The notes under the pieces: generated by a model | Told to the model about the DNA's origin: nothing | Seen by the model: only the letters and a program-made list of their open reading frames with translations | Database searches by the model: none | Translations under genes and position numbers: made by a program | In this document: positions 1 to 11,720 of the stretch, piece after piece | How positions within the stretch are numbered: the stretch's first letter is position 1 | Layout of the letters: each line of letters starts with the position of its first letter | Source: Asterella californica | Lineage: Eukaryota > Streptophyta > Marchantiopsida > Marchantiales > Aytoniaceae | Direction of reading: 5' to 3' | Length of the DNA: 64,000 nucleotides | Assembly (NCBI GenBank): GCA_036924285.1 | Contig: JAYKYS010000001.1 | Location: forward strand, 14,285,501 to 14,349,500

Positions 1-72
1 ATGTGTTATGTGTATGTGTGGTGTATCTCTGACAGCGATGTATGTTGTGTAGCGATGTGTATGTGCACGACA
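1..72 (+). repeat. Right-hand tip of another methyltransferase-element copy (segment A)
   Basis: These bases are almost identical to 47,141-47,212 and 47,544-47,615, the segment called A in the element at 37,669-47,615. The match ends exactly at the CGACA terminus at position 72, and unrelated copia-like sequence follows. This copy therefore ends at A, just as the complete copy does at 47,615. The rest lies outside the window. The boundary is read directly; membership of the family is inferred from the match. Confidence 0.8.
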
Positions 73-588
73 ACTGCTGGTGGTTCACTCGTTGTGCAAG
101 GATTTATTGGTGCAGATTGGGCAAGAAGTGTCCAAGATAGAACTTCGTCAAGTTTTGTGTTTCACCTTGGGAACTCAGCAATTACTTGACAGTAAAAAAA
201 GCAACATATTGTTGCACTATCATCTACTAAAGCCGAGTATCGAGATACCACCAACACTACATGTGAAGCTATTTGGCTCCACACCCTTCTGGAGGAAATG
301 AGTGTTGTATTTTCTGATCCTATATATATCAGCAGTATTAAATTTGCTAGTAACCATGTATTCCATGCTAAGACTAAGCATATAGATCTCCACTATCACT
401 TCACCAGAGAGAAAGTGTTAGCTGGAGAAATAGATCTCGAATGTTTTGGTACAAATGAGCAAGTAGCTGATATTTTCACCAAGGTCTTACCTATGGATAA
501 ATTTGATATTTTCAGATTGAGTCTAGATGTTAAAGATATTGATTTGAGCTTGAGAGAGAGTGTTAATACTTGTGCAAGCTCTGGTTAG
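73..588 (+). pseudogene. Ty1/copia RNase H C-terminal remnant
   Basis: Decayed end of a copia polyprotein. GADWARSVQDR (around 111-143) matches the start of copia RNase H. After a frameshift near 190, a run containing ALSSTKAEYR, CEAIWL and LLEEM follows. The next part, in the same frame as the run ending at 588, contains ASNHVFHAKTKHI, HYHFTREKVLAGEID and EQVADIFTKVL, the classic copia RNase H tail. The family assignment is firm; the frameshift shows it is dead. It is abutted on the left by the tip of the methyltransferase element, which probably inserted into it. Confidence 0.85.
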
Positions 589-1000
589 TTAAGTTGCACC
601 TAGTGTAGTTAGGTCTATACTCAGTCGAGGATATAGTTTAGGTCAGGAGGACCCAACTCTTTTTGTACCCTCTCTCGATATATACAAGAGGGACTGATGA
701 CCCTCCGTTGCTTCTCTTGGTGAATATTCTCTCTCTCCTACTTTGTAAGTTCATTTAGGTGTAGTAACTCCTATCTTGGAGGTTGTCTTGATTTGGACCC
801 TCTAGTAGACTCACATTTTGGTAAATTAATGCGTCCTTCACTTGTGTAACTTAATATCGCATGCGAACTAACTACGAAGTGAGGTCACGCATTTGGAGAC
901 AATCATATCCATGTGAGCTGTGATGTTGACTACGAACGTCGACATCGACATGTACTATCCATTCGTTATCCGACGAAGGTGCAAGATCGAGATAGTCGGA
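561..1000 (+). repeat. Probable copia LTR (right limit uncertain)
   Basis: A purine-rich stretch (546-560) follows the copia RNase H tail and is followed by TGTTAATAC, the usual arrangement of polypurine tract and LTR start. A TATA-like GATATATACAAG lies at about 677-688. A Gag-like fragment resumes at about 1,284, so the LTR may be shared by two tandem copia remnants. I could not find the matching LTR copy or the right end, so the limits are inferred. Confidence 0.35.
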
Positions 1001-1283
1001 CACAACCAATTTTAAAATTTTAAAAACATTCAAGAGAAACTACATCGGACAGATCTATTGTGGGAGAAAGAATAGACGCGTGAAGAGACTAGGAGTGACT
1101 TTTCATTCTGTCATTTGCAACTGAAGAGACTAGCGAGTGCGCAAGAATAGATAACATCGATGAGTAATAGATAGTGTGTAATTGCATGTTCATTGAAACA
1201 CATACGGTCAACTCGCATCGTGTCTAAAAGAAGGAGTGGAGGTGCTAATGTTGTAGAGGACAGCGGTCCGACTGAGAGAGACA

Positions 1284-1538
1284 ATGAAGGATGTTGTCAT
1301 AGACACTATAGGATCTTCGCCAAAGACATCTGCACCAGCTGCGTTTGCGAACGACAATGAGAGTGTTTTGCTTTGCAAAAAATATCATTGGCGAGGTCAT
1401 GAAGGTGACAATGTGTACTACATTATGAGTGAAAAAGAAAAAAGAAAAAGAAAAATGAGTGAAATAGAAGGTGTCCTCGAGAAGCTCATGAATCTATCAA
1501 ACGTGTTAACTGAGCTAACACTTGACGTTCGATTTTGA
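1284..1538 (+). pseudogene. Possible copia Gag zinc-knuckle fragment
   Basis: An 84-codon stretch containing LLCKKYHWRGHEGDNVYY followed by a lysine/arginine-rich run. It resembles the copia Gag knuckle (C-x2-C-x4-H-x4-C) with the second and last cysteines replaced. It lies downstream of the probable copia LTR, where Gag would be expected. The knuckle ligands are incomplete and there is no continuous Gag upstream, so this is a relic at best; a chance resemblance is possible. Confidence 0.35.
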
Positions 1539-2235
1539 AAACATGCACTAATGGTGTTCACAGTTGGTGCATGGCATAAAAGAATGCATTTGATTGCAAA
1601 AAGTATCTGCTTAGACTTCACAAGCGAGTCTATGGCTATTTCCTATTGCTCTGTAGTACTAGTTTGACTCAGACGAGACTTTATAGAGTGTAGTGCTCGA
1701 ACGTTGACGAAGTGGTCAGATTACGACACAATTTTATGACCTATTATGTGATTACACAAGATTTCAGTGCAATAAAGTTGATTTGATGTTTGCTTGTTCA
1801 ACCTGAGATCGAGGATTTGTTAAGTTTCAGATGACAATTCTATCTTCATAAGTTTGCTGACCATAAAACCACACACCACCAAATCAACCTTCCAAGAGTT
1901 GAATCTGCCAAAGCTTCACCAGTTGAGACCAAGGGGGTCCTCATCCTCCCACCCAACAACTTGTGATAGATAAACAGCCGTCCCACAGATCTCAACCACC
2001 ATCGTAACACCAAGAAAATGTCACAAAAATGTTAAGTATACAAAAATTAATGAAGCACATCAGCTGGACCTGCAGTGGTGAATGTGACTTGCTGCGTTGT
2101 AGAACATAGTGCATGATAACATTCATCTGGTCTTCTCTTGCATGCTGCAATGCACTTATCAACACGATTTAAGAACAAAATATTATCACCTTCTCCTAAT
2201 ACCAAATACTCACCCTTTTCCACTGGACCGTGCAG
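1539..2235. other. No gene recognised
   Basis: About 700 bases between the copia Gag fragment and the Mutator-like relic. No frame longer than about 65 codons shows a recognisable motif, and I see no clear terminal repeats. Confidence 0.5.
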
Positions 2236-2834
2236 TCATCTGAGAACAGAACGCACACTTACATGTTCTACGTCCTCATCAGAAAATTCTCTAACTTGCA
2301 CAGCCTCACTTGCCTCAATAACATCTTTAATAATCCAAGGAATGTTCTTTGTAGAGATGGTGATACGAGATAATAACATCCTTGTTTCACTGAACGGAAT
2401 CAATAGATATTCATACCTTTTAGTAGTATGCTTGAAGACAGAGAATGCTACATTCTGCACACGATACATATGAAATAGATGTTTACACAAGAAGTATAGA
2501 TCATTCAAAAATGACACACAACTGCAAATCCACTTGTCAGCTGAAATCTCTAGCCTAGACATGTAATTGTTTGTGATGCAAGCATCTGCACATTTGTACC
2601 ACATCACGGTAAAATATCTCCACCACGAAGGAAATCACCCGTTCTCCATCTGGACCACATGAATCTGCAAATTGACCACCAAAATACCTGCAAGAATCCC
2701 ACATAACTTGTCCAAACGCGGATGATTACAACTATATTTGTAATCATATCGAGCTTCCTCCAGTGAGATTCAATATGCTTGTGGTTTGTGACAAACATAA
2801 CACAGGTTTTGCAGACCGAGTGAACAATAATCAT
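2236..2834 (-). pseudogene. Mutator-like (MULE) transposase C-terminus with SWIM zinc finger
   Basis: Read on the minus strand from 2,834 to 2,236. The run contains HIESHWRKL and, in a shifted frame, YDYKYSCNHPRLDKL, a pattern seen before the SWIM finger in MULE transposases. It continues into SADKWICSCVSFLNDLYFLC and then KHLFHM, a CxC...CxH SWIM zinc finger (codons around 2,500-2,535). SWIM fingers bind nucleic acid or partner proteins in MULE/FAR1-type transposases. At least one frameshift, near 2,604-2,760, separates the segments, and the catalytic DDE region is not visible. The SWIM spacing is clear; assignment to a MULE rather than a domesticated FAR1-like gene is inference. Confidence 0.55.
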
Positions 2835-3196
2835 TTCTTAAGACCACTCATTCCAGAGATAAGCTAACAAACAAGATGAGAGTTGTCGTGAACAGAAGCG
2901 AGAGCCGAGCGATTTTCTGAGCAGAAGAGGGACGAAGAGAATGTAAAAGAAGCGATTTCATGAGCATTCACGGGAGCAGACCACGAGCAAAAACAGAACG
3001 GGAGCTAAGCGTGAGAGAAGGCACGGTGGGTGACATGTCTCCAATGCTCATAGAGCGGAGCATGAGAGAGCCGTGGTGCCAACAGTCATGCAAGACAGAG
3101 ACCCGACGAACAGATCAGATAGATTGCGTGCAATGGATCAACCTCGTATTGCAGCCATGTAGTTGACATAGACGCAGTGGGATGCTCTGACTGTGC
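2835..3196. other. No gene recognised
   Basis: Purine-rich stretch with several short frames and no recognisable motif or repeat. Confidence 0.45.
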
Positions 3197-3875
3197 ATGA
3201 CCGTGAGACTTTACTCTATGCGTGAGAGGTATGCAATAATTTATCAATATGTGAGTCCACTAGAGAGTCTCATACTGCCGTACCTCAAAATCTTTGTTGG
3301 CTCATCTCCAATTGTTTCATCTAATTTAGAAAAATGTCTTACACACATATATTTCAACTACACCAAGCGCACGAACTGGACCTTGGTGCCGTTGAAACAT
3401 ATGTGTATAAGATATTTTTCTGGACTAAATGAAACAATTGAAGATGAGTCAACCAAGATTTTGGGATATGACAATACGATCGACAAGATCAAGCACCTTA
3501 TGACAGAAACTCCTCAAGCAAAGCTCTTTGTCACTAGCCTCAGTCTAGGAGGGGCTCTAGTGGCACTGTACGTGACACTCTTATTTTACAACAATGAAAC
3601 GGCATTTACAGACAGACTAGGAACACTCTACACGGTTGGACAATCTCTGGTTAGAGATGACAAATTTTCTCAACTTATGATCAGAAAATCGACAAAACTC
3701 GATACTTCAATGTCATTTATAGCAAATGATATGGTACCTCGAGTCTCATTCGATGGTAAGCTTTTCAATTCAAGCACAGTGGCTGTGCTATTACTTCAAC
3801 ATACGCTACGAAGAAGAGATATGTACACATGAGGACGTAGAAGTTATAATTATGAGTATATGGGGTCTATTATGA
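3197..3875 (+). pseudogene. Class 3 lipase relic, copy 1
   Basis: Alpha/beta-hydrolase lipase (class 3, triacylglycerol lipase type) relic. The nucleophile elbow reads AKLFVTSLSLGGALVALYV: the serine of G-H-S-L-G-G is kept, but GH has become SL. Further on are LYTVGQSLVRDDKFS (family TFGQPRVGD) and the catalytic-Asp box ANDMVPRVSFDGKLF. A frameshift near 3,775 moves the C-terminus into another frame, CYYFNIRYEEEICTHEDVE, which ends at 3,875. The normal G-H-S-L elbow and an intact catalytic His region are missing. A second copy lies at 4,870-5,258. Probably non-functional. Confidence 0.75.
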
Positions 3876-4003
3876 GAGTTAATGACTCTAGTGTGATCTA
3901 GTTTTTGTGTCCGGTACATGACTTATCATCAATTTCCAGTTGGAACGTTCTAGAGATAACTGGGACATAAGAATAGTCGGAGTGATGAATTACGGAAATT
4001 TGC

Positions 4004-4347
4004 TTGACCCCATCCTTGATCCTAATACGTTTGTCGGACTTGACCCCACCCCTCTTAACTTTGTGTTACTTGATCCCACCCTTGACTGGCAATCGTAAGT
4101 GCCGGTCAAAATGTCATGTCATTTGAATATGAGAAGTGCATGTCATGAGCTAGCCATGTATATGCAAGAAAAGTTTTGTTGAAAGTACTTTTACAACAAA
4201 TTATCAACCTCTACTGTCTCTTTATTTGTCTTTTGCAACATCTTTCTATGGCTATAAACCTGGTGAATCTGTCAAGGGTGGGGTCAAGTAATACAAAGTT
4301 AAGAGGGGTGGAGTCAAGTACGAGAAACATATTAGAGGTGGGATCAA
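4004..4347. repeat. 344-bp inverted-repeat element (MITE or foldback type)
   Basis: Arms of about 80 bases face each other: 4,004-4,086 begins TTGACCCCATCC, and 4,270-4,347 is its near-complete reverse complement ending GGTGGGATCAA. Both arms contain the block CCCCTCTTAACTTTGTRTTACTTG in opposite orientation (on the plus strand the right arm reads its complement). About 180 unrelated bases separate them. I found no clear target-site duplication. It lies between two lipase copies. A non-autonomous DNA transposon is the simplest reading. Confidence 0.65.
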
Positions 4348-4869
4348 TTAAATCTTTGTGATGAATCAACTACAACCTAGGGAAGGAATCTCTTGTAGGA
4401 AGTAGTCAAAACGAGGGGTCAGTATATACTCATGAGAAGAAAGCATTAATTTCCCAAAATGTGAGTCCACTAGAGTGTCCCATGAACTTCCGATCAGAAT
4501 CATGATATCACATTGAGGCGATTGTTTTTTCTTGGTAGAACAGACTGAGTGTACAACTTCTTTCAGTTAATACGAGAATTCAAGGGATGGATTGAGGTTG
4601 CAAGTCGGCCAACGAGACGAAACAAACGAAAAAGAAATGTTAAGTGGTTTAATGAATGAGTGAACATGGAGATGATTTTACCAAAAAATGTCTCTGGTGA
4701 TTGTCTCCATAATCTTCCGCTGTTTTCATCTTTACATTCATCTCTTGCAAGATTTTGCCAAAGAATCTTTTCTGAAGAGTCAGAAGACAGGCAACATATG
4801 CTATGTCATAAAACTTAGCTTTAGGTACCGTAACGATAGACTGAGGATGAGCCACAGGATCTAACAGCT

Positions 4870-5258
4870 GATAGAAGAAAATCTTGAAGCAAAGCTTCTA
4901 ATCTCAGAACACAATCTAGGAGGGTATCTGACGGCTCGGTGCACAACAGTCCTGTTGTACGTACACTGGCAACACCGCAGCCACTGTGATGGACAAACTA
5001 GGATTCCTCTACACGTACGGACAATTATATTCAGGGTTGGGGAAGACGAGTTCTCTGCGATTAACAAAATCTGCGAGGCTCGGTAATTCAGAGTGGTTTG
5101 ATCATGTTTACAGCAAATCGACGATGCCTCGAGTCCTATTCGATTACAAGCTCTTCAGGTTCCGGCACATGTACAGTGGCCTGGCCATGGTGACCGGCAG
5201 ACTAGGAGCCCATCTGCGTTGTGGAGAACAACGGGTTGGGGATTACGAGTTTCTATAG
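4870..5258 (+). pseudogene. Class 3 lipase relic, copy 2
   Basis: Second, more damaged copy of the lipase relic. AKLLISEHNLGGYLTA corresponds to the nucleophile elbow, with Asn in place of the catalytic Ser. After a frameshift, MDKLGFLYTYGQLYSG matches the TFGQPR segment, a third frame gives VGEDEFS, and STMPRVLFDYKLF matches the catalytic-Asp box with its Asp lost. Loss of the Ser and Asp plus frameshifts make it a pseudogene. About 4,465-4,495 also repeats the phrase found at 3,248-3,278, so the duplicated block may start further left. Confidence 0.65.
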
Positions 5259-6011
5259 AAAAATCTTTTCAGATCAAAAGGCAAGAGCATCATCCTTGAA
5301 CCATGCCAGCAACTTGATCAACCTCGTAAGCGCAGATGCTTGACACCTCACACACATATATAAATTTGTCATGAAGTGAACTCAACGCATTGTCAAGCTT
5401 CGTATGAAATTCCTAACAAGGAAACCTGGCGGGCTGAACCGCAAGGCTTAGCCTCACTTGATAACCTCAGAGTCTTTATCATACTCCCCAACGCCGTTCC
5501 TAGCAACTTTCTGCGTAGACTAGTTTAAAAATCTTTCTGAAATGTCCAAACCCGAAGTACCAAAAGAACAATATCGTTTGCGTAATTAAATAACACAATA
5601 ATTAACGTTGAAACCCTTTTAAGGAATACTTAAACTCGAAATCAATGAAAAATATGAACTACAAAAACAAAACTAAAAATTATAATCTTTCTATATTAAT
5701 ATCATTATTATATTATAAAATAGTAATGATAAACTTTCATTTATACAGAATAAACATATACACATCATATGATTAAGAGAGTGAATGATATCTAGAACTC
5801 TATGTAACCTCTAAATTTCTATTGCGCTTTCATTACATACTCTAATGCGATTGTACAATTGTCGCTATATCTCAAATTATCACACTCTGAGAACCCTAAT
5901 GACATAGCATATTTCCACAACTCACTGGGCTCTATGTCTTGGACCTCGAGAAAATGAGTAAGAATATCACGAGAATACTTCAAAAGATTTTCTAATTTTA
6001 AAGAGAAGTCT
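5259..6011. other. AT-rich spacer, no gene recognised
   Basis: Strongly AT-rich, especially 5,580-5,770, with no frame over 60 codons and no evident repeat structure. Confidence 0.55.
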
Positions 6012-6650
6012 TTAGAGGTTTTTTCTGAAGAGCTCTGTATAACTTGAATCAGTATGTTCCAAAGAAGTAGATCCTGAAATCCAATCAGGATTGTAATATT
6101 TCATAAACACATCAGCATTATAGGAACAAGCCAGTTGTTCTAGATAAGGATACAAACTTCCCATGAGGAAGTTGTCACAAAAACCAGAAAATGATTTACG
6201 AACTACTTGAGTATGAAGTTGGTTGGTAAAGACTTCATGTGCGTTTTTATCAGTTGACATGCAATTGAAAGAACTATAACGAGAATACTTCCTCGTTATG
6301 AATCAAAGTTCTTTTAAGAACACTATGGACTTTTGTCGAGCTTATCCCATCATAATGTCTGTATTAGTACATTGATACCATACAAACTTCAGATGCTTCT
6401 GAAAATGAGGGGAAGTATAGTATCTAGAAATCCATCTATGTTAATCTTCATAGCTGAACTCCAAATAGCTACATCAAACATAACCAAACAACAATGAATG
6501 GACTCTCTCACGTAATATCGAGGAGTGACAATCAAACGATCATTACATATTAATCTCTCTCGACCTAGAGGATAATCATTCAGAGAATCACGTCTCCAAG
6601 ACAACAAAGTTTGATCCAAATGAAAAACAGACAGTTTTCAAGATAACTCC
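6012..6650 (-). pseudogene. FCP1/NIF-like HAD phosphatase relic
   Basis: Minus strand, read from 6,650 to 6,012. KLSVFHLDQTLLSW sits where FCP1/NLI-interacting-factor phosphatases carry the D-x-D-x-T nucleophile motif; the first Asp is replaced by His (CAT for GAT). Next come TPRYYVRE and FDVAIWSSAMKINID, matching the family's RPYY...FDVGIWSSA region. A later segment, DNFLMGSLYPYLEQLA, matches its C-terminal part. The two segments are in separate frames with a gap that lacks the expected central Asp motif. Loss of the nucleophile and the broken frame indicate a pseudogene. The family call rests on motif order seen by eye. Confidence 0.6.
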
Positions 6651-8246
6651 AACTCGGTAGGTTTATGCGTAGAAGTCATCACATTTCTCACTGCAAAAAA
6701 ATAATGAACAACATAGCAAAAGGTTATCCAAGAAAAATAAAAGTTACTGGTGCTAACCAAGTTAAAATATTGAACAAAATTATTATTTATGTTTCATGAT
6801 CATGCAATGTCAGTTATCATATCTGATCGTAAGTGTTCTATGTGATGAGCATACTCATCACATAAATGTGGATACAATTTTCATTCTTCGTCAGATTCAG
6901 ATCTCAGTTCTGCAAGAATGCTATACGTCGGACCATGCGCATGAGTTTGGATCCATTATGGAAAACTATGAAATATGCATGTCGTCGAAAAAATGAAACA
7001 ACTCAACTCCTTTTATGAAAATAAAACATCATTTCAATTATGAAGAAGATACAATATATACCGAATTAATTGAATATATACAAGTTACATTGTGAAAGAA
7101 CATTTACTCGTTGATGGATTCTCACTATTTTGTAACAAAGTACATAGTCTATTAAAAAATAGATTATCAACAAGCTTGTATAGAATACATGTCCCATCGA
7201 GACGGAACAACTGAATCGCTTCACTATGTGCTCCAGGATGACTCAATGCATCCGAGTTTCGGCCACCTTTAACAAATGATGTTCGTCGTAAGCTTTCAAA
7301 ATCTCTTAAACGACCGTTCTCATTGGCTTCTAGGTCCTTTGTTTATAATGTACGAAAGGCTTGTCCCAAACTCAACAATGCATCTCCCGTAGAATGAATA
7401 TCTCCACCTATATTGGACCATGGAAACAAACACTTATATAAAATTACATGTTTCACTAACACATCGTCCTAGTCTGAATCTGACACGTGTCCTAAAATTT
7501 CTCCATATTCATCGTTGGTCAAATTCATCGATTGTAACTCGCTTCTAATCTCACTGCTTACAATACTAATGTTTTTTTACTATGAGCTAGATCTGTAATA
7601 CGTTTCTCTTTGTAAAAAGTAACTACTCTGGTATCGAAAGTTTGTGGAAATGACGTTTGTTCATCTGCTAGGGAAAGAATTTTTTGATCTCATTACCACC
7701 AGCAACCACAGTATGTTCCAAAGGAACACTCTCCCTGCAAAGCTCAAATCCTGGTGGTACTCCAATCGGAGAAGCTTGTACATCAACTTGGACTCCAACT
7801 GAGTCCTTCGGAACACTAGCGGCATTCGTAGGTCAACCGACAGTCGTCTCGAGATTGTTCACGCTCGGCAAGTCACAACATAGATTGTCACCTGCAGAAG
7901 CTGCCCTTTCATGGACCCTTACAGACCAATGTCCCCTTAGATGTCAGTGAACTGGATTCAACTAATCCAGTGAGGTAGATCTCCTCGTTAAAAACGGATT
8001 TGAGGAATTTGCTGATCAAACAACTTACATACCGTTGTTTATTTTCAACTTACATTAATGCTTCCGTACACACCGTTGTTTATTTTCTTAATAACTCCAT
8101 GTCGGATTGAAGGATCGATCCTACCACGTTCAGTTCCTTAGAGGTGGTGCAAAGCTTCTTTCACGCCATTGTTTTCTCGTGAGAGTGAAGGATCAGCATT
8201 TTTGCATTAAGAATGCTCGGTTGAAAAGGTCATCTTACAAGTAGAT
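6651..8246. other. No gene recognised; one coding-like stretch on the minus strand
   Basis: The minus strand of about 7,190-7,450 reads for some 80 codons with a single stop (it includes DIHSTGDALLSLGQAF and DALSHPGAHSEAIQLF). Its composition looks protein-like, but I do not recognise the family. The rest holds only short unrelated frames. Confidence 0.3.
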
Positions 8247-10653
8247 GTGGAAGAGACCGTAAGCATCTACGGGAGAAATCATTCTTCCGTTCTGATTATA
8301 ACCGATCGGTATTCGTGGAGAGGTTTGACATTTATCCAGAAAGCTTTCCCATCATGGCTGCCCCGGACTTGGACGGAACACTTTTGCCACAGGCTGAAGA
8401 GTCTTGGCTGGTTTGAAGCTAGAGTTTCGTGTGCTTGGACCGCGTTCTGGCTTCCAACATAAAGTATGAAAAACTAACTAATTAGCAGTCAGACACGAGT
8501 TTGGAAAGCGACATCTCGTTTCTGGTGATTCGACCAAATCAGAAGGTATTTCCTTTCTGTATTGGCAACAGATGAGGCCGCTTCTGGGAGAGGTTCAGCA
8601 ACAAATTTTTCATGTCTACTTCTTTTGTTCGTTGTGTAGGTCCTGTATCGAAATAAAACGCGCCTGGTACGGAGTAGGCCCAGAATAAGAAACACTGTTC
8701 TGCAGCTGAACGTGCAAGTAGATAGACCAGTAGGCACGTCATAAGTGTTTTGTTGTTTATACATGGCTGAGAATTGTTCTTTCTTTGTCTCACACTCATT
8801 CTCTCGAGGATGGAAAGCCGCGCTTGTGATGAGATCTTCCTCGAACTATCATTGTCCTGATTACTGAGGGATTCTCCTTCGCTTGAACAGGAATTACTTC
8901 TAGCCATTGACATCTGGATGACAGATGTATTACCTCACTTTTACAGATGTGCAGAAAGGAGAAGTTCGTAGTACTAAAAGACTCACTCAAAACACAAGTA
9001 ACCAGGAACGGTCCCTCGTCAACAGAACGTCCCCATCTACCCTGTTAGGATCAGGCCCTTGTTACAACAATTCCGTTGCAACCACACACAGCAAAACTAG
9101 AGCAAAACTCAAATTTTCCCATATTCTCTGCATACCCTTAACTTTGTGCTACTTTCTTACCAGCTTTTGCAGGTTGACCCGCACGGCAGTAATCGACTCA
9201 TTTTATGTATCCTGACAGCTATGCATGGAACAGACAGGGATACTGAGTCAAGAAAGTCGTTTAAACGAGTTAGACAGTTGAAGTGAATGCTTCTCCTAAT
9301 CGAAGGAGAAGCATTTTCGATTAGGAGAAACGAACTGCCTGGCAATGAATTAGACAACAAGGGGTTGTCAATGGTAGGTCTTACTCACGTTTTCCTGTAG
9401 GTCCGGGTATTCACATGGTTTCATCCTCATTCTGCACGGAGGTGCAAAGTTAGGTATGTCCTGGAAACCCGTCATGCTCTCTGTTATCTCACATCCACTC
9501 AAGCCAGGTTTCCACATCAGACATGAGGAATTCTCTTCGTTGTTTCATCAATGTAGTTGTTAGGAACCTTATCATCCTTCTGACCAAGATTCAATGCAAG
9601 CCACAGTAGGTACTGCACACAAATGACGAGTTACAAAGAAACACACACACAACGCTGGTACACGTACTCACCAAACACGCACAGCGACTGTCTCCCTGAC
9701 TTCATCAGCACCAAGCACGAGGGTGTCAAGACGTCGATGAAAGAGAAAAGGCCAAGCGAGGTTTGTCACATTCTTGTTCACCAAGCTCCTCATCTGCCAA
9801 GGGTCTTTATTCATTTCGGAAGGGCTCACGAGGAATCCGGTCGTAAACTAGTGGTAGTCGAGTGAACTTATCACGGCACCGTCAAACAAAGGAGAACTAT
9901 GCAACGCAATTAGCTTTGATTACGAGTTTGAAGGCATACCAGGCAGGAGAAAAGGTTTCGAGGAATCGAAGAACCCTGTAACACGATTCGTACATAAGAC
10001 CGATACTGCTAAACCACAATGCACTGAGCAAAGTGGTTACCTGAAGAGGAAAGCGAGCTTTGGTTATGTAGAAATATTGCATGAAAAGGGAAGACAGAGT
10101 TTTCCTCGAATGGACAGTCCCCAGAAGGAAGAGCGGCATAGAAAACGAGTTTCGGTGCTCACTACCACTGTCTGGACAGACAATGAAATGGGTCCTATTT
10201 GGTCTCGCGCTGACCTTACGACGACTTACCGTAAAGTACATTCATCCTCATCTTCCCGGTTTCAGCCAGGACGGATTTAATTTCATCAACAGAAGCCACT
10301 TCGTCAGTCTCAGTCCGAATCCAAAAGAGAGTTCGAGAACAATTTCAGCTGCTAGCCAACTGAATCTTGTAACCCCCATATAGCAGCTCCGATATTTTTC
10401 ACAGGGAGTACACACCTTAATCTGCTGGCTCATCTTAGTGTTCGGTGTTCAAAGGGATTCTACCTGCTCAAACCAATCGACAATACGGGTTCCTCTAAGG
10501 TAGGTCCTAAACCAGCTTATTCCAGGAGAAATATTATTCTTGTGATGCTCCTCTCTGTCTTATGTCGGGAAACCTGCCCGTTGCCTCTTTCACCGTCTAA
10601 ATTCATCTCGAGTTCAAACATGTTCCAAAGCTTCCCTGATAGGTCTTCTATTC
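8247..10653. other. Degenerate region without recognisable genes
   Basis: Many short overlapping frames on both strands (up to about 120 codons), none with a motif I can name. It contains the competing hairpins at 9,287-9,329. It may be an old element eroded beyond recognition. Confidence 0.4.
9287..9329. repeat. Two overlapping, mutually exclusive hairpins
   Basis: ATGCTTCTCC (9,287-9,296) pairs with GGAGAAGCAT (9,305-9,314) over a loop of 8 bases. TTCTCCTAATCGAA (9,291-9,304) also pairs perfectly with TTCGATTAGGAGAA (9,316-9,329). Only one can form at a time. No gene next to it suggests a role. Confidence 0.7.
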
Positions 10654-11077
10654 TCAAAATTTCTGGTGCCTTCTTTGTCTTGCTTGCCTCTGCTTGTTTA
10701 ACAGGTTATCCTGCGCCGAAGTAGTCTTAAACACCTTCTTAAACACCTGCTGAGTTCTAATTGCCCCAGTTTCTATGGCCAGTTGAGTTTCGCTATGTAT
10801 ATGTTCGAGTGTTTCTACACCAAATCCTCCTGCACCGCTATTCGTGCAAACGCGACCGATCAAAAGCCGGAGAGCTTTCAACTGGATATCCTCCGGCCGA
10901 GAGTCTTTGCTTGGTATTAGCAGCCCAAACAACAGCTCCATATTCGAGTATAAGTGCGTGTGGTGTCCAAAAGTACACCTCGTTTAGATAGTGGATGCAA
11001 TGTCTCAGCAGAAAAGGAAATCGGTCATGCATTTCATGCCCCTTCTCAATAGTATGAGAAATGTGGCCTTCCAACAT
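10654..11077 (-). pseudogene. Possible LINE C-terminal remnant
   Basis: Minus strand. ALILEYGAVVWAANTKQ followed, in another frame, by EDIQLKALRLLIGRV resembles the segment downstream of the reverse transcriptase in many plant LINEs (L-x-YG-x-x-VW ... IQ-x-x-x-LR). The order and spacing are as expected, but no RT motif is visible upstream. The assignment is tentative. Confidence 0.3.
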
Positions 11078-11331
11078 GCAATTCTCCTACAATTTACTTC
11101 CTCAACCTCTGCGATCAGTCGAGTTCATCCAAAGTATCTCAGAGGGTGTATCGTCTTGTCGGGAATGTACCTCACACGTTGTCTAGATGTCCTTATCCCA
11201 TCCCTGCCACTCCCTTCGTGGCGATGGTTGCTTTGCCCTTCGGTTCCTTCTTTCCCTTGTACGGCTTGATTGGTTTTTCCGTCCGTTGGCTATTCATTGC
11301 GTCGCGTGTTATCCCTGCAACTCGGTTTGTT

Positions 11332-11405
11332 ACTTGACTTGTGAGTGTGCGAGAGGGGAAGAGAGAGAACTTGACTTGTGAGTGTGCGAGAGGGGAAGAG
11401 AGAGA
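11332..11405. repeat. Tandem duplication of a 37-bp unit
   Basis: ACTTGACTTGTGAGTGTG plus the following purine-rich part (CGAGAGGGGAAGAGAGAGA) occurs twice head to tail. It lies at the left edge of a very T-rich stretch (11,460-11,690). Confidence 0.8.
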
Positions 11406-11720
11406 GCGGAGAGGAGAGAAGAGAGTGTAGGTTGAGAGGGTGGAGTATGTCCGGGTGGGTTAGTGTAGATTTGATTATAATTTTTTCAATTGTTTTTTTT
11501 TTTTTTAAATTGATACAATTCAGTGAAGCAATGAGTGAATATTAAATATTTTTGGTTTTTAAAAGTTTACATAGTTTTTGTTTAGAATTATTGAGAGAAT
11601 TTTTTTTACATATAGTGTATTTTTTATTGCTAGAGGATTAGTGTTCTTTATTTGAATGTATATTTTTGAGATATTTTTATTACGAGTATCGTTTGGTTGG
11701 ATATCGCTTTTTTTTTAGCT

